From Ruminococcus sp. (GTDB taxonomy: Bacteria > Bacillota > Clostridia > Oscillospirales > Ruminococcaceae), in assembly GCA_021770655.1 (NCBI GenBank), contig JAETQO010000017.1:33266-97265 (forward strand): a stretch of 64,000 bases of DNA. Reading direction: 5' to 3'. The notes under the pieces were generated by a model. The model was not told the origin of the DNA. It did no database searches and saw only the letters and a list, made by a program, of their open reading frames with translations. Below are positions 43,459 to 51,743 of the stretch, piece by piece. Both the position numbers and the translations under genes were made by a program. Each line of letters begins with the position of its first letter. The first letter of the stretch is position 1.

Positions 43459-44133
43459 ATGAACACAGACCATCCCAAACAGACGCTTGACAAAACTCAG
43501 ATAGACAAGATAAGGAAAATTGAAAACTATCGAGAGAAAAACAAATATGTTAAACAAGGACAGATTGTTTGTGCAGGCTCTTCACTTATGGAGATGTTTC
43601 CAATTGAAAAATTTGTTAGGGAAACAGATAGCGATAAAATCGTATATAACCGTGGAATAGGGGGATTTACAACCGAAGAACTAAATAATATGCTTGATGT
43701 TTGTGTGCTTGATTTACGCCCGTCAAGAGTATTTATCAATATTGGCACTAATGATTTAAGCGATTCAAGAATCCCGATGGATAAGATAATGTCTAATTAT
43801 GATGAGATCATAACCCGAATTGAGAACGAAATTCCTAATGTGGAGATCTATCTTATGGCGTATTACCCAGTAAATACAGAGGCGGCTTCTCCTGAAATGA
43901 AGGAGTGTCAGAAAATCAGAAACAACATAAAGATTAATACAGCAAATGCCGAGGTAAAAAAGCTTGCCGAAAAGCACGGCCAGCGGTATATCGATATAAA
44001 CAGCAATCTGAAAGACGAACAAGGCAGACTGAAAGCCGAGTATACAATCGAGGGTATGCACATTAATGAAGATGGTTATAGAGCAATATTCGAGACCTTT
44101 ATGGAATTTATAAGGGAGCCGTCTTGGAAATAA
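43459..44133 (+). CDS. SGNH/GDSL hydrolase
   Basis: The 224-residue protein has the four SGNH blocks: catalytic Ser in CAGSSLMEMF (residues about 38-47), Gly in NRGIGGFT, Asn in NIGTNDLSD and the Asp/His pair in EGMHINEDGY near residue 205. No signal peptide is seen, so it should be cytoplasmic. Members are esterases, often acting on acetylated sugars. It is transcribed away from the LysR gene, which probably controls it. GGAGG precedes the ATG. Confidence 0.88.
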   Translation: MNTDHPKQTLDKTQIDKIRKIENYREKNKYVKQGQIVCAGSSLMEMFPIEKFVRETDSDKIVYNRGIGGFTTEELNNMLDVCVLDLRPSRVFINIGTNDLSDSRIPMDKIMSNYDEIITRIENEIPNVEIYLMAYYPVNTEAASPEMKECQKIRNNIKINTANAEVKKLAEKHGQRYIDINSNLKDEQGRLKAEYTIEGMHINEDGYRAIFETFMEFIREPSWK

Positions 44134-44205
44134 ATAATTATGATAAAGAATCGCAAAGGCAAATAGGCTCAAGTAATAAAAGGTAGGTGAAGGTCCACGC
44201 CGCTT

Positions 44206-45978
44206 ATGATCAACGCAGATGTGTGGGCATTATATATGTTAAAACTATTTCGTTATTTGAAAAATTATAAAAAGGAAAGTATAATCGGTCCGCTTTTCAA
44301 GCTTATCGAGGCTTGCTTTGAGCTCGCCGTGCCGATAGTAATGGCTGATATTATAGACATAGGCATAAAAAATTCGGATAAGCCTTATATTTACCGCATG
44401 GGCGCAGTACTTGTCCTGCTGGGATTCCTTGGTCTCGCCTGTTCGCTCACGGCGCAGTTTTTTGCCGCAAAGGCTTCATTGGGCTTCGGAACGGCTCTCA
44501 GGACAGATCTGTTCAAACATATAAATTCCTTGTCCTATGCTGAGATAGACAGCGTAGGAAGTCATACGCTTGTAACAAGAATGACCGCCGATATAAACAC
44601 TGCCCAGCAGGGCGTGAATATACTGCTGAGATTGTTTCTGCGTTCGCCTTTTATCGTTATAGGCTCGGTTATAATGGCGTTCACCATTACGGTAAAGCTT
44701 ACGCTTATCTTTCTGATAATCGCACCGTGCTTAGCTTACGTCATATATAAAATAATGAACATAACTATCCCGCAGTATAAGGGAATCCAGAAACGTCTTG
44801 ACAAAACAAATCTGATGACCAGCGAGGCGCTTACCGGCGCAAGAGTTATAAGAGCCTTTTCCCGCCAGCCGGACGAGGAGAAAAGCTTTGCGGAAAACAC
44901 AGAGGAGCTTAAAAGACAGCAGATAATTGCGGGCAGAATTTCCGCACTGATGAATCCGTTGACCTATGTTATTGTCAACTTTGCTATTATGGCGATAATC
45001 TGGTTCGGCGGACAGAATGTTTATACAGGTTTTCTGTCTCAGGGCGAGGTCATTGCGCTTATCAACTATATGAATCAGATACTGCTTGCTCTGCTCGCTA
45101 TGGCTATACTTGTTACAAATATAACTAAAATGCAGGCTTCGGCGTCAAGAATAAATGATGTTTTTGATATAAAGACAAGTATATCCGATGAAGGAAACAC
45201 CGATGTTTCGAATGTTGAGAGCGCGCCCTGCGTTGAATTCAGAAATTGTGCGTTTTCTTATCATTCCGGTGAGGAAAAAGCGCTTGAGGGCATAAGCTTT
45301 ACCGCCGCGAGGGGTGAAACAGTTGGAATAATCGGAGGTACGGGTTCGGGCAAGACTTCTATGATAAATCTTATTCCCAGATTTTACGACGTTTCACAGG
45401 GCGAGGTACTTGTGGACGGCGTGAATGTAAAAAGCTATCCGTTAAAACAGCTCAGAGGAAAAATAGGGCTTGTTCCGCAGAAAGCCGTGCTGTTTAAAGG
45501 TACGGTAAGGGATAATATGAAGTGGCGCGACAAAAACGCTGAGGATGAGCAGATATGGAACGCTCTTGACATTGCGCAGGCGAAGGACTTTGTCGAGCAA
45601 AAGCCGGACAAGCTGGATGAAGTTATTTTGCAGGAGGGAAAAAATCTCTCCGGCGGGCAAAGACAGCGGCTTACCATTGCAAGAGCGTTGGTGGGCGATC
45701 CTGAGATTCTGATACTTGACGATTCCGCTTCCGCTCTCGATCTTGCAACGGACGCAAGACTGAGGAAGGCAATTGCGGAAAAAACGGACGGTATGACCGT
45801 ATTTATCGTATCGCAAAGAATTTCATCCATAAAAAACGCCGATAAGATAATTGTGCTGGACGACGGTAAAATAGCAGGCATAGGCTCAAACAGAGAGCTT
45901 TACAGAAATTGCGCTGTATATAAGGAGATATGCCTTTCACAGCTTTCGGAAAAGGAGGCGGCTGAAAATGAAAAATAA
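44206..45978 (+). CDS. ABC exporter half-transporter, degenerate ATP site subunit
   Basis: This 590-residue fused permease-ATPase has six membrane helices (residues about 25-320) and an ATPase domain with Walker A GGTGSGKTS, signature LSGGQRQR and Walker B LILDDSASALD. The residue after the Walker B Asp is Asp instead of the catalytic Glu, the mark of the inactive-site partner in heterodimeric exporters of the LmrC/TM287 type. The start is uncertain: ATG 44236 (MLKLFRYLKNYKK) fits homologues better, and neither has a good binding site. It overlaps its partner by 11 bases. The substrate, drug or lipid, is unknown. Confidence 0.85.
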   Translation: MINADVWALYMLKLFRYLKNYKKESIIGPLFKLIEACFELAVPIVMADIIDIGIKNSDKPYIYRMGAVLVLLGFLGLACSLTAQFFAAKASLGFGTALRTDLFKHINSLSYAEIDSVGSHTLVTRMTADINTAQQGVNILLRLFLRSPFIVIGSVIMAFTITVKLTLIFLIIAPCLAYVIYKIMNITIPQYKGIQKRLDKTNLMTSEALTGARVIRAFSRQPDEEKSFAENTEELKRQQIIAGRISALMNPLTYVIVNFAIMAIIWFGGQNVYTGFLSQGEVIALINYMNQILLALLAMAILVTNITKMQASASRINDVFDIKTSISDEGNTDVSNVESAPCVEFRNCAFSYHSGEEKALEGISFTAARGETVGIIGGTGSGKTSMINLIPRFYDVSQGEVLVDGVNVKSYPLKQLRGKIGLVPQKAVLFKGTVRDNMKWRDKNAEDEQIWNALDIAQAKDFVEQKPDKLDEVILQEGKNLSGGQRQRLTIARALVGDPEILILDDSASALDLATDARLRKAIAEKTDGMTVFIVSQRISSIKNADKIIVLDDGKIAGIGSNRELYRNCAVYKEICLSQLSEKEAAENEK

Positions 45979-47725
45979 ATCTGCTAAACTTGATACTTCC
46001 GCTTTGAAACCGCTGATGAAGTATGCCAGACCGCATATCTGGCTGTTTGTACTGTCTATGGTCTTTGCTGTGATAACTGTTGCATTTACGCTTTATGCTC
46101 CTATTCTGGTGGGCGACGCAGTTGACCTTATCATAGGCATGGGGCTTGTGGATTTTGACGGGATACGGACGATTCTTATAAAAATCGGCGTTATCGTAGC
46201 GATAACGGGTATTGCGCAGTGGCTTATGTCGCTTTGTACAAACAAGATAACCTACTGCGTGGTAAGAGATATAAGAAACGATGCTTTTGAAAAGCTCCAG
46301 AGACTTCCGCTTTCCTATATTGACTCTCATCCCCACGGCGATATTATCAGCCGCATAATCACCGACCTTGAACAGGTCTCCGACGGTCTTCTTATGGGCT
46401 TTTCTCAGCTCTTTACAGGAGTATGCACTATTTTCGGAACGCTGGGATTTATGCTTTCCATAAATGTGAAAATCACTTTAATAGTTGTAATAATCACTCC
46501 GCTTTCTCTTTTTGTGGCAAGATTTATTGCAAAAAACACCTTTAAGCTTTTTCATCTCCAGTCTGTTGCACGCGGTGAAATGACAAGTCTTGTGGAGGAG
46601 ATGACGGGTAATCAGAAAATCGTTCAGGCGTTTTGCTATCAGGAGGAGTCGGAAAAGCAGTTCGATGAGGTTAACCAAAAACTCCGGCAGGTAGGCGTAA
46701 ATGCGACGTTCTTTTCCTCGCTTACAAATCCCTGCACAAGATTTGTAAACGGTCTGGTTTATACCTCAGTTGGAATAATCGGCGCGCTTTCGGTAATAAA
46801 AGGCGGTTTTACCGTTGGAAATCTGAGCTGTTTTTTGACTTATGCAAATCAGTACACAAAACCGTTTAACGAGATATCGGGAGTAATAACCGAACTGCAA
46901 AGCGCATTCGCTTCCGCAAAGCGCGTGTTTGAAATTATAGACGAGCAGGAAGAGACCCCTGACGCTTCCAATGCTAAAGTTCTTACCGACGTTGACGGAA
47001 ATGTGGATATTGACAATGTATTTTTCAGCTATACTCCGGAGGTAAAGCTGATAGAGAATTTCAATCTCCACGTTAAGAGCGGCCAGCGCACCGCTATCGT
47101 CGGCCCCACCGGCTGCGGAAAAACAACAATGATAAATCTGCTCATGAGGTTTTACGACGCAGACAGCGGAGAGATCTCTCTGAGCGGAGTGCCGATCAGG
47201 AAATGCACAAGAAATTCCATGAGAAGTATGTACGGAATGGTTTTGCAGGAAACCTGGCTCAAAACCGGAACAATCAGAGAGAATATCTGTTACGGCAAGC
47301 CGGACGCCACAGAGGAAGAAATGATCTCTGCCGCAAAAGCGGCACATTGTCACGGCTTTATCAAAAGACTTCCAAATGGATATGATACTGTCATTTCGGA
47401 CGGTTACAGCACTATTTCGGCAGGACAGAAACAGCTTTTGTGTATAGCCAGAGTTATGCTTTCTCTGCCGCCTATGCTTATTCTTGACGAGGCGACTTCT
47501 TCCATAGATACCCGAACCGAAATACTGGTACAGAAAGCTTTTGAAAAAATGATGCAGGGCAGAACAAGCTTTATAATTGCCCATCGCCTTTCTACGATAA
47601 AAAATGCCGATACTATTATAGTAATGAATGCGGGACATATCGTAGAACAGGGAAGTCATGAGGAGCTTATGAAGAAAAACGGCTTTTATGCTGAACTTTA
47701 CAATTCACAGTTTGCGGTAAGCTGA
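45968..47725 (+). CDS. ABC exporter half-transporter, catalytic ATP site subunit
   Basis: The 585-residue partner has six membrane helices and an ATPase domain with Walker A GPTGCGKTT, Walker B LILDEATSSIDTRTE including the catalytic Glu, and switch His in IIAHRLST. Its signature ISAGQKQ departs from LSGGQ, complementing the degenerate site of the first subunit: together they form one working and one dead ATP site. This pairing is typical of LmrCD/TM287-288-like multidrug exporters. AAAGGAGGCGG precedes the ATG. A strong terminator follows. Confidence 0.9.
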   Translation: MKNKSAKLDTSALKPLMKYARPHIWLFVLSMVFAVITVAFTLYAPILVGDAVDLIIGMGLVDFDGIRTILIKIGVIVAITGIAQWLMSLCTNKITYCVVRDIRNDAFEKLQRLPLSYIDSHPHGDIISRIITDLEQVSDGLLMGFSQLFTGVCTIFGTLGFMLSINVKITLIVVIITPLSLFVARFIAKNTFKLFHLQSVARGEMTSLVEEMTGNQKIVQAFCYQEESEKQFDEVNQKLRQVGVNATFFSSLTNPCTRFVNGLVYTSVGIIGALSVIKGGFTVGNLSCFLTYANQYTKPFNEISGVITELQSAFASAKRVFEIIDEQEETPDASNAKVLTDVDGNVDIDNVFFSYTPEVKLIENFNLHVKSGQRTAIVGPTGCGKTTMINLLMRFYDADSGEISLSGVPIRKCTRNSMRSMYGMVLQETWLKTGTIRENICYGKPDATEEEMISAAKAAHCHGFIKRLPNGYDTVISDGYSTISAGQKQLLCIARVMLSLPPMLILDEATSSIDTRTEILVQKAFEKMMQGRTSFIIAHRLSTIKNADTIIVMNAGHIVEQGSHEELMKKNGFYAELYNSQFAVS

Positions 47726-47744
47726 TAATATCCTTTGCTAAAAC

Positions 47745-47787
47745 AGACACGGACGGCTGATGTTTTTCAGCCGTCCGTGTCTTTATA
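47745..47787. terminator. Bidirectional terminator between the exporter and rnr
   Basis: The 16-base arms AGACACGGACGGCTGA (47745-47760) and TCAGCCGTCCGTGTCT (47767-47782) are perfect complements between two convergent genes. Confidence 0.88.
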
Positions 47788-47791
47788 CGTT

Positions 47792-49903
47792 TTATTCTTC
47801 ATCACACAAAGCAAAATCAATTTTTCCGGAATTTACATTGGCGTTAAGGACCTTGATCCTGATTTGGTCGCCCACTCTGTATTCCTTTCCGTCGGTGAGA
47901 TTTTTCAAACTTACCATATCGTCGCAGACATATTCTCCGTCGGTCATATTGTCGGTGTGGAGAAGTCCCTCGCAGGTGTTCGGCAAAGCTATGAACAGTC
48001 CGAAATCAACTGCCGAAACGATCGTACCGAGAAATTCTTCACCGATATGAGCCGTCATATATTCGGCTTTGTAGCAGTCCTCACAGTCGCGCTCGACCTG
48101 CATTGCAGTAAGCTCTGTTTTGGTTGACTGGTCTGCGGAGGCATAAACAAATTTGTTGAATCTGGAAGCGCAATCCTCTGCACTTGTGCCGGACAGAAAT
48201 TCCGACATTATGCGGTGTATCGTCAAATCCGGATAGCGTCTGATAGGAGAGGTGAAGTGTGCATAGTCCTCAAGGGCAAGTCCGAAATGACCGACCGGCT
48301 CGGTGGAATATCTTGCCTTAGACATACTTCTGAGAACGACATTGTTCATTATCATATCTACATTTGTACCCTTGGAAGCCTTCAATATCTCCGACATATC
48401 CTTAGGCGAAGCCTTTTCTCCGAGTTTGTACGGAACATTCAGCTTGACGAGCGCCTCTTTAAGCGATTCGATCTTTTCCGCAGAAGGCTCTTCGTGAATA
48501 CGGTAAACAAAAGGAAGTCCGTTTTCCAGACCGAACCTTGCCGCACATTCGTTGGCAATAAGCATGAAGTCCTCTATCATCTCTTCGCTTCGTCCTCTTG
48601 TTCTCGGAAGTACGTCAACACAGATATCGCGTTCATCAATAATAATCTTGCTTTCCGAGGTGTCAAGCTCCGGCGCACCGCGGTTTTTCTTGCTTTTGTA
48701 CAGTGTGTCTGCAAGTTCCTTCATCACAGGCAGAGCGTCAAGTATCTCTGCATATTTTTCACAGCTTGATTTGGAGTTGTATCCCTCAAGAAGTTCGTTT
48801 ATTTCAGAGTATACGCCTTTAACTCGTGAGCGTATCACAGACTTTGCAAATTTGTATTCTTTGATGTTGCCGTTTTTATCCAGCTTGCAAAGGCAGGAAA
48901 ACGCCAGTCTGTCTTCCTGAGGGTTTAGCGAGCATATGCCGTTGGAAAGCTCTTTCGGAAGCATTGGAATAACTCTGTTGGCATAATAAACGCTTGTACC
49001 TCTTTTGAACGCCTCATCGTCCAGCTTTGACTTAGGCTTGACATAGTGAGAAACATCAGCGATGTGAACGCCGAGAATATATCCGTCTTTTGTTTTCTCT
49101 ACAGATATGGCGTCGTCAATATCCTTAGTGTCCGCTCCGTCGATCGTGAAAATGGGTTTATCCCTCAGATCAAGACGATTGGGTATTTCTTCTTTGATTC
49201 TGGAGTAGTCCGACACAAGCTTGGCTTCATAAATTACTTCGTTCGGAAATATTGGCGTAAGTCCGTTTACCTCCAGAACGCTTAGAGCGCAGGCGGAGGC
49301 TTTCAGCGAACTGCCGTAGGAGGACACGATCTCACAATGATGTTCGGAGTGTTTTTCACCTCGCTTTGTTATCTGTGCAACGACCTTGTCGCCGTCATGA
49401 AGTTCCAGCAGCATAGGATTATCAAACGTCATAGCATATTTCGACAGCGTATCCGGAACGATTTTAAGTATGCCGAACTCTTTGACAAGTTCTCCCGTAA
49501 ACTTGGTGAAATTCTCCTCCAGAACCGACATGACCTCGCCCTCTAGAGAAACGCCCTCGCCCTTAAATGTCCTCACAAGAACAATGTCGTGCGGCATAGC
49601 GCCCTTCAGATATTTTCCCACAATGAAGATTTCTTCGCCCGTATCGATATTTTTTACAAATCCGTAGGTCTTGTTGAGCCTTACGACCTCGCACTTTACA
49701 AACTTTTTGGGGTCGACAAGCTTAAAGCCGTATTTGTCCTCAATTATCTCGCCGCGGCTTTTCATTTTTTCTATAGCTTTTGTGAACTTGTCAAAATCAA
49801 AGCCTTTACAGCGGCATGATTTTAGAAGTTCTTTGAATTTAAGAGGCTTTTTGCCCGCTTTTTTCAGCTTGCCGTAAACAAGCTTTCTGTAATCAATTTT
49901 CAT
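47792..49903 (-). CDS. rnr: Ribonuclease R
   Basis: RNase R is a 3'-to-5' exoribonuclease that degrades structured RNA. The 703-residue protein has an N-terminal winged helix, cold-shock domains (YGFVKNIDTGEEIFIVG), the RNB catalytic domain with the metal-binding Asp cluster TIDGADTKDIDDAIS, HIADVSHYV, FTSPIRRYPDLTIHR, and a C-terminal S1 domain (GTIVSAVDFGLFIAL). ATG 49903 follows AAAGGA; the longer frame adds unrelated residues. It lies downstream of secG as in many Firmicutes, but with an acetyltransferase gene between and no smpB after it. Confidence 0.95.
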   Translation of the reverse strand: MKIDYRKLVYGKLKKAGKKPLKFKELLKSCRCKGFDFDKFTKAIEKMKSRGEIIEDKYGFKLVDPKKFVKCEVVRLNKTYGFVKNIDTGEEIFIVGKYLKGAMPHDIVLVRTFKGEGVSLEGEVMSVLEENFTKFTGELVKEFGILKIVPDTLSKYAMTFDNPMLLELHDGDKVVAQITKRGEKHSEHHCEIVSSYGSSLKASACALSVLEVNGLTPIFPNEVIYEAKLVSDYSRIKEEIPNRLDLRDKPIFTIDGADTKDIDDAISVEKTKDGYILGVHIADVSHYVKPKSKLDDEAFKRGTSVYYANRVIPMLPKELSNGICSLNPQEDRLAFSCLCKLDKNGNIKEYKFAKSVIRSRVKGVYSEINELLEGYNSKSSCEKYAEILDALPVMKELADTLYKSKKNRGAPELDTSESKIIIDERDICVDVLPRTRGRSEEMIEDFMLIANECAARFGLENGLPFVYRIHEEPSAEKIESLKEALVKLNVPYKLGEKASPKDMSEILKASKGTNVDMIMNNVVLRSMSKARYSTEPVGHFGLALEDYAHFTSPIRRYPDLTIHRIMSEFLSGTSAEDCASRFNKFVYASADQSTKTELTAMQVERDCEDCYKAEYMTAHIGEEFLGTIVSAVDFGLFIALPNTCEGLLHTDNMTDGEYVCDDMVSLKNLTDGKEYRVGDQIRIKVLNANVNSGKIDFALCDEE

Positions 49904-49951
49904 AGTATTCCTTTCTTTTATACACGTCAATAGTTACGCGTAATTTTTCAT

Positions 49952-50722
49952 TTATTTATTTTGCTTAAATTCCAGCGCAGTATAGCAGTCTTTGAATTTA
50001 AAACCCATTTTCTCTGCTATTGACAGGGAGGTTCGGTTTCTTGCGTCCCAGTGAGGGATCAGATGTCTTTTCATACATTCAAGCAGAAACGCCGAAGCTG
50101 TAATTTGCGCAAATCCATTCAGTCTGTGTTCCGGATCGGTAGAAACCTCGACCTCTACGCCCTTGTCGTAATATGAAAACGTCGAGGTTCCGCTGAGTAT
50201 TTTTTCGCCGTCGGTAATAATATACCCGAAACCGTGGCGTGAATAGTCCTCGTAGTTTTTGAAATTAATGACAAATGAGGAGGACCAGTCTTCTCCGAGT
50301 GAAAGCTCGTAAAACCTGCGGTCGATCTTTTCAAGCCGCAGATCGTTGAATCTGTTTATCCGCTCAGCCGAGTTCTCAAGCGTATTCCTGTCAAAGCCGT
50401 TTTCGGGCGGTTCAGTGTGAAAACGCTCGACCTTATAAAGTCTTTCATCAAAGTTAATAAGAAGTTCAGCAAATTCATCACTGTCCGGAACGATCACAGC
50501 ATAGGGATTATTTCCGATAATGTTAAGAATATCAGCCGCATAAGCAGGCTTTCCCGCAGCAAAGTAAAAATCGCCGCAGCATATCAGAGCCGTTTTCGGA
50601 TAGTTCAGATCGTCGCAGAAGCCCTTGCCTAATATACCGTCAAAATATGAAAACATAAGCGAGTCGTAAAAACCGCTGAACAATGGGAAAATCTTATTCT
50701 TTACATTATCCGCACATAGCAT
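49952..50722 (-). CDS. GNAT-family N-acetyltransferase (two-domain type)
   Basis: The 256-residue protein has a C-terminal GNAT domain with EVEVSTDPEHRLNGFAQITASAFLLEC split here as EVEVSTDPEHR and GFAQITASAFLLECM, then HWDARNRTSLSIAEKMGFK. The N-terminal half (residues 1-120) is a second alpha/beta unit, as in the larger GNAT_acetyltran family found in Firmicutes. The substrate is unknown. ATG 50722 is the first start in family-like sequence; its binding site is poor. It lies between secG and rnr. Confidence 0.75.
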   Translation of the reverse strand: MLCADNVKNKIFPLFSGFYDSLMFSYFDGILGKGFCDDLNYPKTALICCGDFYFAAGKPAYAADILNIIGNNPYAVIVPDSDEFAELLINFDERLYKVERFHTEPPENGFDRNTLENSAERINRFNDLRLEKIDRRFYELSLGEDWSSSFVINFKNYEDYSRHGFGYIITDGEKILSGTSTFSYYDKGVEVEVSTDPEHRLNGFAQITASAFLLECMKRHLIPHWDARNRTSLSIAEKMGFKFKDCYTALEFKQNK

Positions 50723-50751
50723 ATATATTTTGTCAACTCCCGTTTTACAAT

Positions 50752-50775
50752 GAAAAAGCCCTGCCGGAGCAGGGC
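50752..50775 (-). terminator. secG terminator
   Basis: GCCCTGC and GCAGGGC pair around a short loop and are followed in the minus direction by TTTTT, seven bases past the secG stop. Confidence 0.8.
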
Positions 50776-50781
50776 GTGCAA

Positions 50782-51036
50782 TTATTTCTTGATTTGATAA
50801 ATAATATTTACTGCAAGAGTAATTACAAAAATTAAAACAGCGCATATTTTTGTAAGCCTGTTAAGCTTCGCGTCTTTTGTGTTCGCACCGTTTTTGCCGT
50901 AGAAAGAATCGTTGTAACCTCCGCCGATAGCAGAGGTAAGACCCTGTTCCTTGGTATCCTGTGCAAGAACTACAAGTATAATAACAAGGCTGGCGACGAT
51001 AAGCAGTGCGCCTGCGATAATTTCGAGTATGCTCAT
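50782..51036 (-). CDS. secG: Preprotein translocase subunit SecG
   Basis: SecG is the small membrane subunit of the SecYEG channel. The 84-residue protein has two membrane helices (ILEIIAGALLIVASLVIILVV split at residues about 3-23; ICAVLIFVITLAVNIIYQ near 62-80) joined by the conserved loop QDTKEQGLTSAIGGGYNDSFYGKN. GGAGG precedes the ATG. It has its own promoter and terminator. Confidence 0.95.
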   Translation of the reverse strand: MSILEIIAGALLIVASLVIILVVLAQDTKEQGLTSAIGGGYNDSFYGKNGANTKDAKLNRLTKICAVLIFVITLAVNIIYQIKK

Positions 51037-51073
51037 TTTAAATCCTCCAAAACATAATTATGCATTTTAATAT

Positions 51074-51102
51074 AGTATAACATACATTTTCATATATTGC
51101 AA
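51074..51102 (-). promoter_or_regulatory. secG promoter
   Basis: TTGCAA (51102-51097) and TATACT (51079-51074) are 17 bases apart on the minus strand. Confidence 0.7.
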
Positions 51103-51135
51103 GTGTTTTTTGAAAATTTATAAAAATTTAACGGT

Positions 51136-51249
51136 TTAAGGTAACACCGCACAACTATTGTGTGCGGATAACGCAGAAAATTTTTCGTTAGATTGTATAG
51201 AAACGACGCAGGAATACTTGTGTCTTTCAAGGAGTTTCTGTGCAAGATA
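51136..51249 (+). repeat. TTAAGG repeat element, partial copy B
   Basis: These 114 bases match the left two thirds of the intact element at 59911, starting TTAAGGTAACACCGC and stopping near 51249 at GCAAGATA. The remaining part and the second terminus are missing, and coding sequence of a neighbouring gene begins at the break. Confidence 0.87.
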
Positions 51250-51661
51250 TTTCAAGCTTTTCCAGCATAAATCCGGGCTTTATAAGTCCGCTTTGTGCAA
51301 TGACCTTTCCGTCAATAAGTATTGCGGCGGTCATATTCTGATTGGATTTGTTCGGGTTCTGCACCATAAGCTGTATTTCCTTGGTGGAAAGAGTGATGCT
51401 TACTGCGTCTGAAAAGGTTATGTTTACAGCCCCGCCGCCCTCAGGCTGGCTGAGCTTTTCTTCGTTGCCGCCGATCTCAATAACATTGCTGTCAATCTGA
51501 ACAGGCTCAAATTCGCTGTCTGCCGCCGATTGGTGCAGATTGCTTCTGCTGCGGTAAAAAATTGCCCATATTGCGGTGCAAACGGATAGTACAGTAATCA
51601 ATGCCAACAGCGCTATCAGCGCACGTCTTTTCTTTTCATTGCGATTTTCCTTGTTGTCCAT
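51227..51661 (-). CDS. Membrane-anchored hypothetical protein, C-terminally truncated by a repeat
   Basis: The frame encodes 144 residues: a basic start (NKENRNEKKRR), one membrane helix (residues about 14-33) and an outer beta domain with ITLSTKEIQLMVQNPNKSNQNM and KVIAQSGLIKPGFML. The last seven residues are encoded by the repeat at 51136-51249, so the natural C-terminus is gone. The outer pattern is familiar from uncharacterised Clostridia surface proteins, which continue past this point, but I cannot name a family. It lies downstream of the cdaA-cdaR-FAD dehydrogenase genes. Confidence 0.65.
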   Translation of the reverse strand: MDNKENRNEKKRRALIALLALITVLSVCTAIWAIFYRSRSNLHQSAADSEFEPVQIDSNVIEIGGNEEKLSQPEGGGAVNITFSDAVSITLSTKEIQLMVQNPNKSNQNMTAAILIDGKVIAQSGLIKPGFMLEKLEISCTETP

Positions 51662-51743
51662 AAATGATCCTCATTTGCTTTTTATTTTGTCAAAGATTTT
51701 TCTGTCGCTGTGCTGTCACTGTTAATATCAGCATAATAGTAAT

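Noticed and set aside
46766..47659. 297-codon minus-strand frame opposite the second exporter gene
   Set aside because: Antisense to a clear ABC exporter; composition rich in Cys, His, Arg and Tyr without motifs.
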